A stretch of DNA of 64,000 bases from UBA7359 sp041689615 (GTDB lineage: Bacteria; Pseudomonadota; Gammaproteobacteria; Eutrophobiales; Eutrophobiaceae). The position numbers were made by a program, and so were the translations under genes. Location: the NCBI GenBank assembly GCA_041689615.1, contig JBDNFW010000026.1, positions 62,001 to 126,000 of the forward strand. Direction: 5' to 3'. The notes beneath the pieces are model-generated. The model saw only the letters and a program-made list of their open reading frames with translations. It had not been told where the DNA came from and ran no database searches. Shown here one piece after another: positions 17,791-26,086 of the stretch. Position 1 is the first letter of the stretch. The number at the start of each line of letters is the position of its first letter.

Positions 17791-18072
17791 ATGAACAGTG
17801 CAAAACGATATACAGAAGAATTTAGGATCGAAGCAGTTAAGCAAGTTACTGAACGAGGATATTCCGTTGCAGAGGTCGCTGATCGTCTAGGAACAACAAC
17901 ACATAGCTTATATTCTTGGCTAAAACGTTATGGAGAACACTCTCCGCAACAGATTAATCAATCTAACAATCAGGCAGAGATCGCCCAGCTTAAAGCCGAG
18001 CTACGCCGCGTCACGGAGGAACGCGATATTCTAAAAAAGGCCGCAACGTACTTTGCCAGCAACCCCGGGTAA
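17791..18072 (+). CDS. IS3-family transposase OrfA
   Basis: A 93-residue helix-turn-helix protein that binds the element ends. It starts MNSAKRYTEEF, has the HTH around EVADRLGTTTHSLYSWLKRYG, and ends with a coiled-coil ERDILKKAATYFAS. I use the ATG at 17791 and not an earlier codon because the upstream part lies outside the transposase homology and across the left inverted repeat. The heptamer A AAA AAG at 18033-18039 is a classic -1 frameshift site and sits in the correct frame to make the OrfAB fusion. Confidence 0.9.
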   Translation: MNSAKRYTEEFRIEAVKQVTERGYSVAEVADRLGTTTHSLYSWLKRYGEHSPQQINQSNNQAEIAQLKAELRRVTEERDILKKAATYFASNPG

Positions 18073-18941
18073 AGTACGTCTTTGTCAATGAACATCGCCA
18101 TGAATTTCCTGTTCGAGTAATGTGTCGCATTTTTAAAATACATCCGAGTGGTTTCTATGCGTGGTTAGCGAAACCGCTTTCAGAACGGGCGAGTGAAGGT
18201 CAACGACTTTTGAAACTGATTAAAACGTTCTACATAGCGAGTGGTGCAACGTACGGCAGCCCATGGATACACCGAGACCTACGTGAAGTCGGGAAGACAT
18301 GCCGTGTTCATCGTGTTGCGAAGATCATGCGTAAGAACAAACTAAAAGCACAAATAGGCTATAAACGACGCTAGGTGAAAGGGAGTAAAGTGTCGAAAGT
18401 TGCTGACAACATATTAAATCGCAATTTTAATCCGACGGAACCGAATAAATGTTAGGTCAGTGACATTACTTATGTTCGAACGTACCAAGGATTTTTATAT
18501 GTCGCTACGGTTATCGAGCTATTTTCACGTCGTATCGTTGGCTGGTCGATGGATAAATTCATTGACCGTCATCTTGTGATTAATGCATTACTGATGGCGG
18601 TTTGGACACGGCAACCCACAGCAACGGTATTGGTTCATAGCGATCAAGGTAGTCAATATGGCAGTAATGACTACCTGGCTTTCATGAAAGCAAATAATCT
18701 TGAACCCTCAATGAGTCGAAGAGGCAACTGCCATGACAATGCCGTAGCAGAAAGTTTTTTTGCCACCTTTAAGAAACGGGTGACCAAAAGGAAAATAGTC
18801 GCCACACGTGAAGATGCTAAGCGAGAGATATTTAATTTTATTGAAATGTTCTACAATCCGGTGAAGCGTCATAGTCACACGGGTGGTGTGTCTCCCGCTA
18901 AGTTTGAAGAAGATTATTTTTCGAGGCTAGAAAGTGTCTAG
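18039..18941 (+). pseudogene. IS3-family transposase OrfB, interrupted by two stops
   Basis: The -1 frame after the slippery site reads through the rve integrase domain: VMCRIFKIHPSGFYAWL, then SDITYVRT with the first catalytic Asp, VLVHSDQGSQYGS with the second, and NAVAESFFATFKKR with the Glu. Two in-frame TAG codons break it, at 18372-18374 and 18453-18455. The second falls where Trp is usual before VSDITY, consistent with a TGG to TAG change. All three DDE residues survive, but a full-length transposase cannot be made without suppression. Confidence 0.88.
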
Positions 18942-18959
18942 TGAAGTATGGGAAGTCCA

Positions 18960-19212
18960 TTACATTTTAAGACGTAATGCAGCAAAACTCGATCTGAATC
19001 ATTGCGCTACTAAAATCTAACATCGGAACTACGCCGAAATTCTTAGAGATCCCCAGACTGCCCGTCTCAGTGGAATTAAGTAACCATTTTAGCCATAATG
19101 GTAAATATAAATTCGTGCCTGCTGGCTTTAGGCGTACCAGTAGCAATAAAAATCATTTCATGGGAAGCGCGCTCTTTATTTTACCAGCGCCTCCTTAAAC
19201 CTAGGAGCCGAT
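18960..19212. other. Spacer between IS3 element and cyclase
   Basis: About 250 bases with no convincing reading frame. An AGGAG ribosome site at its right end serves the cyclase. The promoter of the cyclase is probably here, but I cannot single out one hexamer pair. Confidence 0.35.
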
Positions 19213-21555
19213 GTGAAAAAAATTTTTATCTATATCTTACCAGGGCTCGTTGTGGCCGGGATATCCATTTCCTTATATGTCTTGATCCCATCACAATTTG
19301 AAGTCTTTGATAACAAACTCCGAGACATGCTCTTTATCAACCGTGGCACCATTGAGCCTACGGGACATGTTGTGATTATCGATATCGACGAGCGTTCTAT
19401 CAAGGAAATAGGCCAGTTCCCTTGGAAACGTAGCGATGTAGCCAAAATGATTAATAATTTAGGTGAAGCAGGGGTCAGCGCAATAGGCTTTGATATCATG
19501 TTCCCGGAACCTGATAAATCATCCCCGCATCGCGTTATATCTGAGCTTGGTATCGCAGATATCGTGCCTCAGGATAAACAGATCAACTACGATGAATTGT
19601 TGGCTTCTGCAGTAGCGAATACACCTACTATTCTGGGGTATACGTTTGATTTTGATGGGAGAGAAATCCATAAGCACAAAGAGGCTCCAAAAATCCCAGC
19701 AACCTTTATCAAAATAAACAAAGGGGAGCATGAATATATTCCGGAAGCTGATGGCGTCATCACCAATATTCCAATAATCCAGAATGCCTCACGCACCAGT
19801 GGTTTTTTTAATGTCTGGCCTGATAGCGATGGAGTCATCCGCTCTGTCCCACTTGCAATTGTATATGATTCCAATATCTACCCATCTCTTGCCCTGGAAC
19901 TCGTTCGTATGGCTTTCCAGGAAGAACGTATTGATATCATTTATGATGCATTCGGCGTGCGCTCAATTAATCTTGGTGGACGAGAAATACCAACTGATGA
20001 ATATGGTCAAATTGCCGTTAATTACAGAGGCCCGTCTTCTACCTTTAAGTACATCTCTGCAGTTGATATCATCAAAGGAGACTTCAATCCAGCTGATATA
20101 GAAGACAAGATTATGCTTATCGGTACATCGGCGGCCGGTCTTCTTGATTTAAGAATCATGCCTTATGATGCTGTTTACCCAGGAGTGGAAGTGCATGCGA
20201 ATGTAATTGACAACATCATTGCCGGCGATTTCCTTCATATCCCCGCTGATATAGCACCTGGAATAAATATAACCCTCATTCTCATTGTGGCAATTACTGT
20301 TGTTATGGCTATTGGGTACAGTGGTGCATTGGCTCTCCCATTTATCATTGCTGTTACCGCATTTTTACTGCTTTACTTCATTAACTATCTACTCTTTACT
20401 GAGGGAATTATTCTAAGTATTTTCTATCCACTGTTCACTTTGATAGTTGCCGCCTTGGCATCAATTAATACTGGCTATTTCTTTGAAACCAGGCAAAAAA
20501 ACCTTATTAGGAGCAAGTTTGCCTCTAAAGTATCCCCGCAAGTCATGGAAGACATCATCAAAAATGCTGCTAGTGGTAAGGATACTTTTATCGCCAAGGA
20601 ACATGAGATTTCCGTTACCTTTTCTGATGTTCGTAACTTCACCAATATCTCTGAAGCAGCGGGTAATGCTAATACGTTAATCCTGTTTTTAAATCAGTAT
20701 ATGGATGAGATGACCAATATCATCACCAAGTATGAAGGCACGGTCGATAAATTTATCGGTGATGCGATCATGTCTTACTGGAATGCACCTGCCGTTGTTA
20801 AAAACCATGTGGAAAAGGCTGTTGACGCAACACTGGATCAGATCCACGCGGTAGCCCCGCTGAATGTAAAGGTAAAACAAGATGAGCGTTTTACCAGCAT
20901 ATGCAAGATGGCCGAAGATATGGGTGTTGAACCCATTGAGATTGGCATCGGTATTAATCTGGGTGTCGCAATTGTCGGTGAAATGGGTAGTAGTGGACGT
21001 AGTGACTACACCGCGATTGGAGACCCGATCAACCTTGGCGCACGTCTTGAGGCACTCTGTAAATATTATAATTCCATGTGCAATATTTCTAACCATGTCA
21101 AAGAGCGTATCCCGCAAGATAAATATATCTTTAGATTTCTGGATTTCGTTACTGTTAAGGGACAGTCGGTTCCTATTGAGATATGGCAAATAGTCGACTA
21201 TGCCGATCTATCTAAGACCCAATGGGAGACGCCACTCTATTTGTCACGTTCAGTTTCATATGATGTAGATGTTGAAGGTAATACGGTTATCTCGAGTCTT
21301 GATAGCGGTATAAGTGGTGCGGTGGAAAAACAACGACTATTGGATGAGCTGAAATATTACGATAGCGGCATCAAGGCTTATAAAGAAGCAAGGTTTGAAG
21401 ACGCATTAAAAATCTTCAGGGATATTCAGGACAACTGGCCTGATAAAACCAATAAAAATATCTACAACATGTATATTGAGCGGTGTGAGCACTATATTGA
21501 AGAGCCGCCAGGTGATGACTTTAATGGTGTCTTCGTACATAAGACAAAGGGCTAA
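19213..21555 (+). CDS. CHASE2-domain adenylate cyclase
   Basis: A 780-residue class III cyclase. A signal-anchor helix (residues 4-24) precedes an extracytoplasmic CHASE2 sensor domain (about 30-335, with IDIDERSIKEIGQFPW), three membrane helices (about 345-430) and the cyclase domain (about 465-660). Metal-binding Asp residues are D472 (FSDVRNFT) and D517 (GDAIMSYWNAP). K513 and D598 (DYTAIGD) are the adenine-specifying pair, so ATP is the likely substrate. A C-terminal extension of about 100 residues is helical. The GTG start has AGGAG 5 nt upstream. It is cargo of the tRNA-Phe island, and the ligand is unknown. Confidence 0.92.
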   Translation: MKKIFIYILPGLVVAGISISLYVLIPSQFEVFDNKLRDMLFINRGTIEPTGHVVIIDIDERSIKEIGQFPWKRSDVAKMINNLGEAGVSAIGFDIMFPEPDKSSPHRVISELGIADIVPQDKQINYDELLASAVANTPTILGYTFDFDGREIHKHKEAPKIPATFIKINKGEHEYIPEADGVITNIPIIQNASRTSGFFNVWPDSDGVIRSVPLAIVYDSNIYPSLALELVRMAFQEERIDIIYDAFGVRSINLGGREIPTDEYGQIAVNYRGPSSTFKYISAVDIIKGDFNPADIEDKIMLIGTSAAGLLDLRIMPYDAVYPGVEVHANVIDNIIAGDFLHIPADIAPGINITLILIVAITVVMAIGYSGALALPFIIAVTAFLLLYFINYLLFTEGIILSIFYPLFTLIVAALASINTGYFFETRQKNLIRSKFASKVSPQVMEDIIKNAASGKDTFIAKEHEISVTFSDVRNFTNISEAAGNANTLILFLNQYMDEMTNIITKYEGTVDKFIGDAIMSYWNAPAVVKNHVEKAVDATLDQIHAVAPLNVKVKQDERFTSICKMAEDMGVEPIEIGIGINLGVAIVGEMGSSGRSDYTAIGDPINLGARLEALCKYYNSMCNISNHVKERIPQDKYIFRFLDFVTVKGQSVPIEIWQIVDYADLSKTQWETPLYLSRSVSYDVDVEGNTVISSLDSGISGAVEKQRLLDELKYYDSGIKAYKEARFEDALKIFRDIQDNWPDKTNKNIYNMYIERCEHYIEEPPGDDFNGVFVHKTKG

Positions 21556-21801
21556 GCATTGGTATACAGCGGGTTGTCTGCAATAATTCAGTGAGTTAGA
21601 GATTAACCAGTTGTTATTCATCTGGCCGGACATTAAGCCAGGCTGGCAATATGACCATTGCATACTATGTAAAGCGGCGTTATATTTCAGCTCAGGTGAA
21701 TTAAGGTATCGTTTAGACGAGCATAAATAATTAAAAATTCCTGTTTCAACCTGACGAATTTTTATTTGAACGTGTTTTGCCTACCAAAAAAGGAAAAGAA
21801 A

Positions 21802-22326
21802 ATGTCTGATCCACAAAGTTTTTCTAGAAATGAACATGGCTTGCTCGGTAATGTCCAATATACCTACAACAATGATGGCTCGATTAACTGGCGAGCGATG
21901 ATTGATAACAAGCATCTGGTTGTCAATAAAAATGTCTTTCCAGAGGGTGCGGACATCCCTTCCGATGTCAGCCAGCTTAATGACGGGCAAAGGTTACTGT
22001 TGCTTGCCGGACTCAAGGAACTGGCAAACCTACGAGGATTCACCAGCGTTAATTATGAAGTTATCGTTGCGGGTAAGGCGTATGTCGCGGTTAAATGTAC
22101 CATTAGCTGGATTCCGAACTATGAAAGCGGTATGCAGCCAGTACAGTTTTCAGCACTGGCAGATACGCATGAATCGAATACCAGCGGCTTTGGCAAAAAG
22201 TTTTTAATGGCCGTCAGCGAAAATCGCTCTTTTTCCCGTGCGGTGCGAAATTTTCTCCGCATTAACATTATCGGTCAGGATGAAGTCGATCCAAACGAAG
22301 ATGAAGTAATATTCGAGTTTTTCTAA
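21802..22326 (+). CDS. Hypothetical protein resembling T4-like phage conserved protein
   Basis: A 174-residue soluble protein starting MSDPQSFSRN at the ATG at 21802, chosen over an upstream TTG because AAGGA lies 7 nt before it. The body has a conserved-looking middle (GLKELANLRGFTSVNYEV, then ISWIPNYE) and a C-terminal block SENRSFSRAVRNFLRINIIGQ followed by an acidic tail. From memory, this pattern resembles an uncharacterised protein of marine T4-like phages, but I cannot verify this here. The function is unknown. It lies between the cyclase and an IS remnant, so it is island cargo. Confidence 0.55.
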   Translation: MSDPQSFSRNEHGLLGNVQYTYNNDGSINWRAMIDNKHLVVNKNVFPEGADIPSDVSQLNDGQRLLLLAGLKELANLRGFTSVNYEVIVAGKAYVAVKCTISWIPNYESGMQPVQFSALADTHESNTSGFGKKFLMAVSENRSFSRAVRNFLRINIIGQDEVDPNEDEVIFEFF

Positions 22327-22380
22327 GCGGACAAAGAAACCGACCGTTACTGATCTACCCCTAAAAAAACGGCGCGTTTT

Positions 22381-23255
22381 TCAAGCTGATTTTCTCACCT
22401 GAATTTCAAAGTTTATCGGACTCTTGTAATTAATACTAGAATGTCGTCTGACTCGATTGTAGTAAGCCTCGATATACCAGAAGATTGAACGCTTCGCTTG
22501 TTCTCGTGTTTCATATCGGCGCTGATAGACCAGTTCAACTTTCAGTGTGTGGAAAAACTCTCACATACTGCGTTGTCGTAACAATTGCCCTTGCCACTCA
22601 TGCTACAGATAAGTTTGTGATTCTTGATGAGTCGTTGATAACGCTTTGAGCTATACTGACTCCCTCGGTTAGTATCCATAATCACACCTTTTGGGTAGTC
22701 TCGATTATGCAATGCCATTTTTAACGCATCGCAAATCAACTCAGCCTTCATGCGTTTATCCATCGACCAAGCAATAACCTTACGCGAATACAAGTCAATC
22801 ACCACGGCAAGATAAAGCCACTTTTGCCCAACTCGGAGGTAGGTAATATCACCAACCCACGCTTCGTCTAATCGTGTCATGTCAAAGTTCTGTTGAAGCA
22901 GGTTCGGTGCAACTGGCTTGTCATGGTCACTGTCGGTGCTGTTCTTAAATGTATGCTTATGTATTGCTTTAAGCCCTAAGTACCGCATCCGGCGACGAAT
23001 TCGTTCTCGTCAACCAAAGAATAAACCTTGCTCCAGGAGTTCCACATAAAGTCGTCGATATCCATAGCGACCACTGTGTTGGTGATACACTCGATTAATA
23101 GGGTCATCAAGTTCCCGGTTCTCAGTTTCACGCTTTGAAGGCTCTCGTTTCAGCCAGTCGTAATAGCCACTGGCTGAGACTTCAATCAGGGGTAACAATC
23201 GATTTAATGATAAACCTGACCCTGTTCGACAGTCTTGAACAAAGGCATACTTTAC
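22381..23255 (-). pseudogene. Decayed IS3-family OrfB remnant
   Basis: A second, unrelated IS3-group transposase on the minus strand. It reads YAFVQDCRTGSGLSLNRLLP, then ASGYYDWLKREPSKRE, VGDITYLRVGQKWLYLAVVID, then MDTNRGSQYSS and NCYDNAVCESF. It is broken by a TGA at 23010-23012 (Trp expected, LFFG-W-REN) and by a one-base deletion near 22550-22560, after which the normal C-terminus (HTLKVELVYQRRYETREQA and on to RKSA) continues in another frame. In DTNRGSQ an Asn-Arg replaces the usual Asp-Gln beside the second catalytic Asp. No orfA remains. Confidence 0.88.
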
Positions 23256-23527
23256 ACTTGGTCTGGTTATGGTATTGAGGCAGCAGAGTTAGCCAGTGTT
23301 CGTGGAGAAAAAGAAGCTGTTCGTACATCTATGGAAGGAAAAGGCTGCTGAAATCATATCTATATAGCTAGCATATTTTGATTCGTTAACTTAATTAATC
23401 TATGGGATCCTGATTTGGCTGTCTGCTTTCAGTTGAAGTCACCGTATTAAGCTGACCTTAGCTTTATGAGCCTGAACCGAAAAATTAGCACGCTTAAAAA
23501 TGCTAACCTATTGATAATACTGTTAAG
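23256..23527. other. Intergenic remnant region inside the island
   Basis: About 270 bases with no intact gene. A short plus-strand frame ends with TGA at 23349-23351 and reads SGYGIEAAELASVRGEK. It may be the tail of a lost gene but has no start and no recognised homology. Confidence 0.3.
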
Positions 23528-23574
23528 AATGGTGGCTAGGGACAGCATCGAACTGCCGACACGAGGATTTTCAG
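23528..23574 (-). repeat. tRNA-Phe 3'-half direct repeat, copy 2 (internal att site)
   Basis: Second partial copy of the 3' half of tRNA-Phe, matching the real gene from the anticodon loop through CCA with two substitutions, one of them in the acceptor stem. It divides the island into a 7.8-kb left unit and a 2.1-kb right unit. Sequence identity stops right after ttttcag, the anticodon loop. Confidence 0.85.
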
Positions 23575-23665
23575 ACGGACATAAAAATTCTGTATATCAT
23601 TAAATATCAATAATCTACGGCACTTTCCCCTCTCAAAACTCAGTTCAATTATGGTACAAATCACC

Positions 23666-24940
23666 CTAATTTAAGCCACCATTTTTCAACCCTTCAAATG
23701 CATAAGCATTCAGAAATTGTCGATTCCAAAATAAATTACGATCAGCTTCACTTAACTTTGCACTATCACATACGGAATCCCAATTATTGACGATACTCTG
23801 TATCACTCTTTCTACAATAACGATTGCTTCATCTTGTGATAACAGGAATTTATCTGCTGCACTTAGGCAGTGTGTAATCTGACTTAAGTTATTATCACCT
23901 GAAATCTTCATTGCCTGAGAAGCGACATTCCCTGTTCTTGCTTGCGGACAAATATCATAGGCTGGTGTTAGGGTGAGCATCTTGCCATCCCAAAATGCAG
24001 CATGATTTCTTGCATGGTCATCCGTATTGCCACAAAGAATATTAAAAACCATTCTTGAAAATAGTTCTTTTAATGTCTTTGAGGCATCTGTAAATCGGTA
24101 ACGAATAATCTCCGCCAAATCTTCATAGCTGGCGTAACGCGCCATCATGGAATCTAATCCAAATAGTGTTAATGCTGAGACCATCATTTTACGCTTCCAG
24201 CCATTTTCTAAATGAACTCGGTCAAAGCGCTCTATCAATAACACATCTTTGTTTGACGCCTTTGCAAGCTTAACCGGTGCAACATTTATCCCCGCAAGTT
24301 CAGCAAGTCGCATTGCGATAAATTCTGCTTTTACGACACTGTATAAATCTGTGCTTGATGAAAATTTTGCAATAAATTTTTTACCTTCATGCTCGATTAA
24401 CGATTTGGGTCTTGCACCACCGATAGATGTGCCATGCTGTAATGCCTGATCTAACTCTGGTGTTAGCGGAATCCCTTTTTCAACCCGATCTGCCGATTCA
24501 AGCAACTCTTCCAAACTGGCATTTTTTACAGAACGTGGAATATATTCCGTTGCAGATAATTGGAAGTCTAATCCACCAATACGGTCAGAACCTGATTCAA
24601 GTAAATAGGTTAATTCATCTAACTGAGAGGTATCTGCTCTCTTATCTTTTAGCCCAAGTTTCTTATTAATAACAACTCGCCTACCCCATGCGTCAGGAGC
24701 CGCATCTCTGATACAACTTGGCATGGACAAACCATTAAGCAATGGCAATACACCAGATTGCAATGGAAGCTCTGGTTCATAAAGAGGTAGAGCCTTACCA
24801 TTGGACAAATAGCTCTGGCCGTAATTAAATACAATCTGCTCTCCCTCGGTAGTCAACTTACCTGCCACCACAGGGTTTGTTTCATCCGGCAACCATACCC
24901 AAACAAAGGCTTCACTATATTCTTTACTAGAAGTCATCAT
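23666..24940 (-). CDS. hipA: HipA family toxin, second type
   Basis: A 424-residue HipA-superfamily kinase clearly distinct from the one at 15836. It has the N-terminal HipA domain (AFVWVWLPDETNPVVAG), a Ser-containing loop GTSIGGARPKSL, the lysine in KFIAKFSS, the catalytic GNTDDHARNH and the metal-binding PAYDICP. The start ATG follows GGAG by 4 nt, with a second ATG next to it. It overlaps hipB by 14 bases. Its 3' end is 91 bp from the internal tRNA repeat, the same geometry as the first pair. The target kinase substrate is unknown. Confidence 0.9.
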   Translation of the reverse strand: MMTSSKEYSEAFVWVWLPDETNPVVAGKLTTEGEQIVFNYGQSYLSNGKALPLYEPELPLQSGVLPLLNGLSMPSCIRDAAPDAWGRRVVINKKLGLKDKRADTSQLDELTYLLESGSDRIGGLDFQLSATEYIPRSVKNASLEELLESADRVEKGIPLTPELDQALQHGTSIGGARPKSLIEHEGKKFIAKFSSSTDLYSVVKAEFIAMRLAELAGINVAPVKLAKASNKDVLLIERFDRVHLENGWKRKMMVSALTLFGLDSMMARYASYEDLAEIIRYRFTDASKTLKELFSRMVFNILCGNTDDHARNHAAFWDGKMLTLTPAYDICPQARTGNVASQAMKISGDNNLSQITHCLSAADKFLLSQDEAIVIVERVIQSIVNNWDSVCDSAKLSEADRNLFWNRQFLNAYAFEGLKNGGLN

Positions 24941-25262
24941 CTATCTCCTTCCTTTGCTTATGAACGGTCTTTGGAAGCAGTGCTAATTTATCTTCAATTC
25001 GTTCAATATTTGAAGACATTGCCTTGTCATCGGTATCAAATAATTTCACGCCAACCAATGCAGCAACCTCAAACACGATACCGAGTTCGCATCGTGGGTC
25101 GCCTTTTTCTATGCGCAGCAAAAGCCCTCTGGATATACCCGCACGGTCTGCCAGATCTTGGGCTGTCATTTTTTTACTCGTGCGCCCATGCTTAACCAAT
25201 TTGCCGAGCAAATAGGTAGCATCTAATGTATATGCGGAATATGCACGTGTTTTCTTGGGCAT
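24927..25262 (-). CDS. hipB: HipB-type XRE antitoxin, second type
   Basis: A 111-residue helix-turn-helix protein, antitoxin partner of the overlapping hipA. The HTH lies at about residues 32-52 (MTAQDLADRAGISRGLLLRIEKGD), preceded by a basic N-terminus and followed by a helical tail ending in DDF. The tail lacks the terminal Trp found in the other HipB. Weak ribosome-site bases (AAGG and TAGG) lie upstream of the ATG. A perfect palindrome 29 bp upstream is the likely operator. Confidence 0.85.
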   Translation of the reverse strand: MPKKTRAYSAYTLDATYLLGKLVKHGRTSKKMTAQDLADRAGISRGLLLRIEKGDPRCELGIVFEVAALVGVKLFDTDDKAMSSNIERIEDKLALLPKTVHKQRKEIDDDF

Positions 25263-25666
25263 GAATACCTACCTTAATGTTCCATAAAAAATACATTTAA
25301 CTATTAAATGTACTATATATAGAACAAAATAGAAGAATTTGCTCTGCCGTGTCAAGGATTAATTACATTATTTGAGTATGTTTTAGGTATCTTAAAAGAG
25401 GCAGTAAAACTAGGTTAGTTTTATTTTGATTAAATAACGGTACTCACAGTACCCAAGGCAGCTTAATTTTAAACTTACAACACCAAAAACTAAAAAGGGT
25501 AATTAATAGCTCCTCCTCAGAATTCGCTAGGACTGATTACGATAACATCGTGAGTTATTTCAGCAATTTCACTTGCCCTGTTTAGTAATCAGTAAAAATA
25601 ATTCTGAACGTTGCAATGCCGTTGCAATAAAAAAATTGGAAGAGTATAGGTTGGATAAAAGCCTTT
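25263..25666. other. Non-coding stretch between hipB and tRNA-Phe
   Basis: About 400 AT-rich bases with no credible gene. It holds the hipB-side palindrome, an 8-bp inverted repeat TAAAACTA/TAGTTTTA at 25405-25423 followed by TTTT that could act as a weak terminator, and GGTACT-cac-AGTACC at 25439-25453. It forms one end of the right-hand island unit. Confidence 0.4.
25292..25312. promoter_or_regulatory. Palindromic operator upstream of second hipBA
   Basis: TACATTTAA-CTA-TTAAATGTA is a perfect 9+3+9 inverted repeat. It begins 29 bp upstream of the hipB start codon, in an AT-rich promoter-like region. Its sequence is unlike the operators of the first hipBA pair, which matches the divergence of the two antitoxins. 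Confidence 0.6.
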
Positions 25667-25718
25667 AATAATGGTGGCCAGGGACAGAATCGAACTGCCG
25701 ACACGAGGATTTTCAGTC
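25667..25718 (-). repeat. tRNA-Phe 3'-half direct repeat, copy 3 (within the intact tRNA)
   Basis: The reference copy of the repeated block, forming the 3' half of the intact tRNA gene and the bases just after it. Together with the copies at 15653 and 23528 it defines integration at the anticodon-loop position. Confidence 0.85.
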
Positions 25719-25747
25719 CACTGCTCTACCGACTGAGCTACCTGGCC
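25672..25747 (-). tRNA. tRNA-Phe (GAA)
   Basis: A 76-nt gene with encoded CCA. The acceptor stem GGCCAGG pairs with CCTGGCC. The D-arm GCTC/GAGC and T-arm GGCAG/CTGTC are regular, and the T-loop is TTCGATT. The anticodon GAA is at 25712-25714 in the loop CTGAAAA. The anticodon stem has one U-U opposition at positions 28-42, as GTGGA faces TCCTC. The gene is the integration target of the neighbouring island and stays complete on its 5' side. Confidence 0.97.
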
Positions 25748-25776
25748 ATTATTGATTGCGGACAAAAAAGACGCGT

Positions 25777-25805
25777 ATTAAACCGGTATAGTTGAACCAC
25801 GTCAA
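25777..25805 (-). promoter_or_regulatory. Promoter of tRNA-Phe
   Basis: On the minus strand TTGACG (25800-25805) and TTTAAT (25777-25782) are 17 bp apart. The -10 lies about 30 bp upstream of the tRNA 5' end. It falls in the short gap after yggX and lies outside the island, so the tRNA keeps its own promoter. Confidence 0.7.
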
Positions 25806-25813
25806 GTTGGACT

Positions 25814-26086
25814 TTATTCCTCTGGTTTTACGTACTCTTTAGGCACTTCTGAACCTTCACCAAAGAAAAACTTTTCCATCTCTTCTACAAGAAACTGGCG
25901 TGCTTTCGGCTCAATGGGTGTCAATCGATTCTCATTTATTAACATCGTTTGATGGCCCAGCCACATTTGCCACGCTTCCTTGGAAACCTGCTCATAGATA
26001 CGCTTGCCCAAGTCACCCGGATAAGGCAATGTTGTTAAGCCCTCTGCCTCTTTGTCTAGTTTGACACAATGTACTTTGCGACTCAT
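25814..26086 (-). CDS. yggX: Fe(2+)-trafficking protein YggX
   Basis: A 90-residue protein of the YggX family, linked to oxidative-stress protection and iron handling for Fe-S proteins. It has the family start MSRKVHCVKL with the conserved Cys, followed by LPYPGDLGKRIYE and AWQMWLGHQTMLINE. The order mutY-yggX is the same as in E. coli. Its first 74 bases lie inside the end of mutY in another frame. Confidence 0.95.
   Translation of the reverse strand: MSRKVHCVKLDKEAEGLTTLPYPGDLGKRIYEQVSKEAWQMWLGHQTMLINENRLTPIEPKARQFLVEEMEKFFFGEGSEVPKEYVKPEE

Larger units (their letters stand above)
17728..18959 (+). mobile_element. IS3-family insertion sequence, 1232 bp
   Basis: Bounded by imperfect inverted repeats of about 29 bp: 17728-17756 (TGGACTTCCC...CTAGACACCTT) and the complement at 18931-18959. 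It encodes orfA and orfB in the IS3 arrangement with a frameshift signal between them. I see no matching target-site duplication. It is inserted between the hipBA operators and the adenylate cyclase of the island. The orfB nonsense codons suggest it is no longer autonomous. Confidence 0.9.

Noticed and set aside
17728..18959. Target-site duplication of the IS3 element
   Set aside because: The bases flanking the inverted repeats (gatg and ttac) do not match.
22363..22381. Hairpin AAAAACG-GCG-CGTTTTT as a terminator
   Set aside because: The stem is mostly A-T and lies at the edge of the IS remnant, so it could equally be part of the element end.
23256..23351. Plus-strand gene ending at 23351
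   Set aside because: It has no start codon or ribosome site and overlaps the IS remnant; it was kept only as a note on the region.
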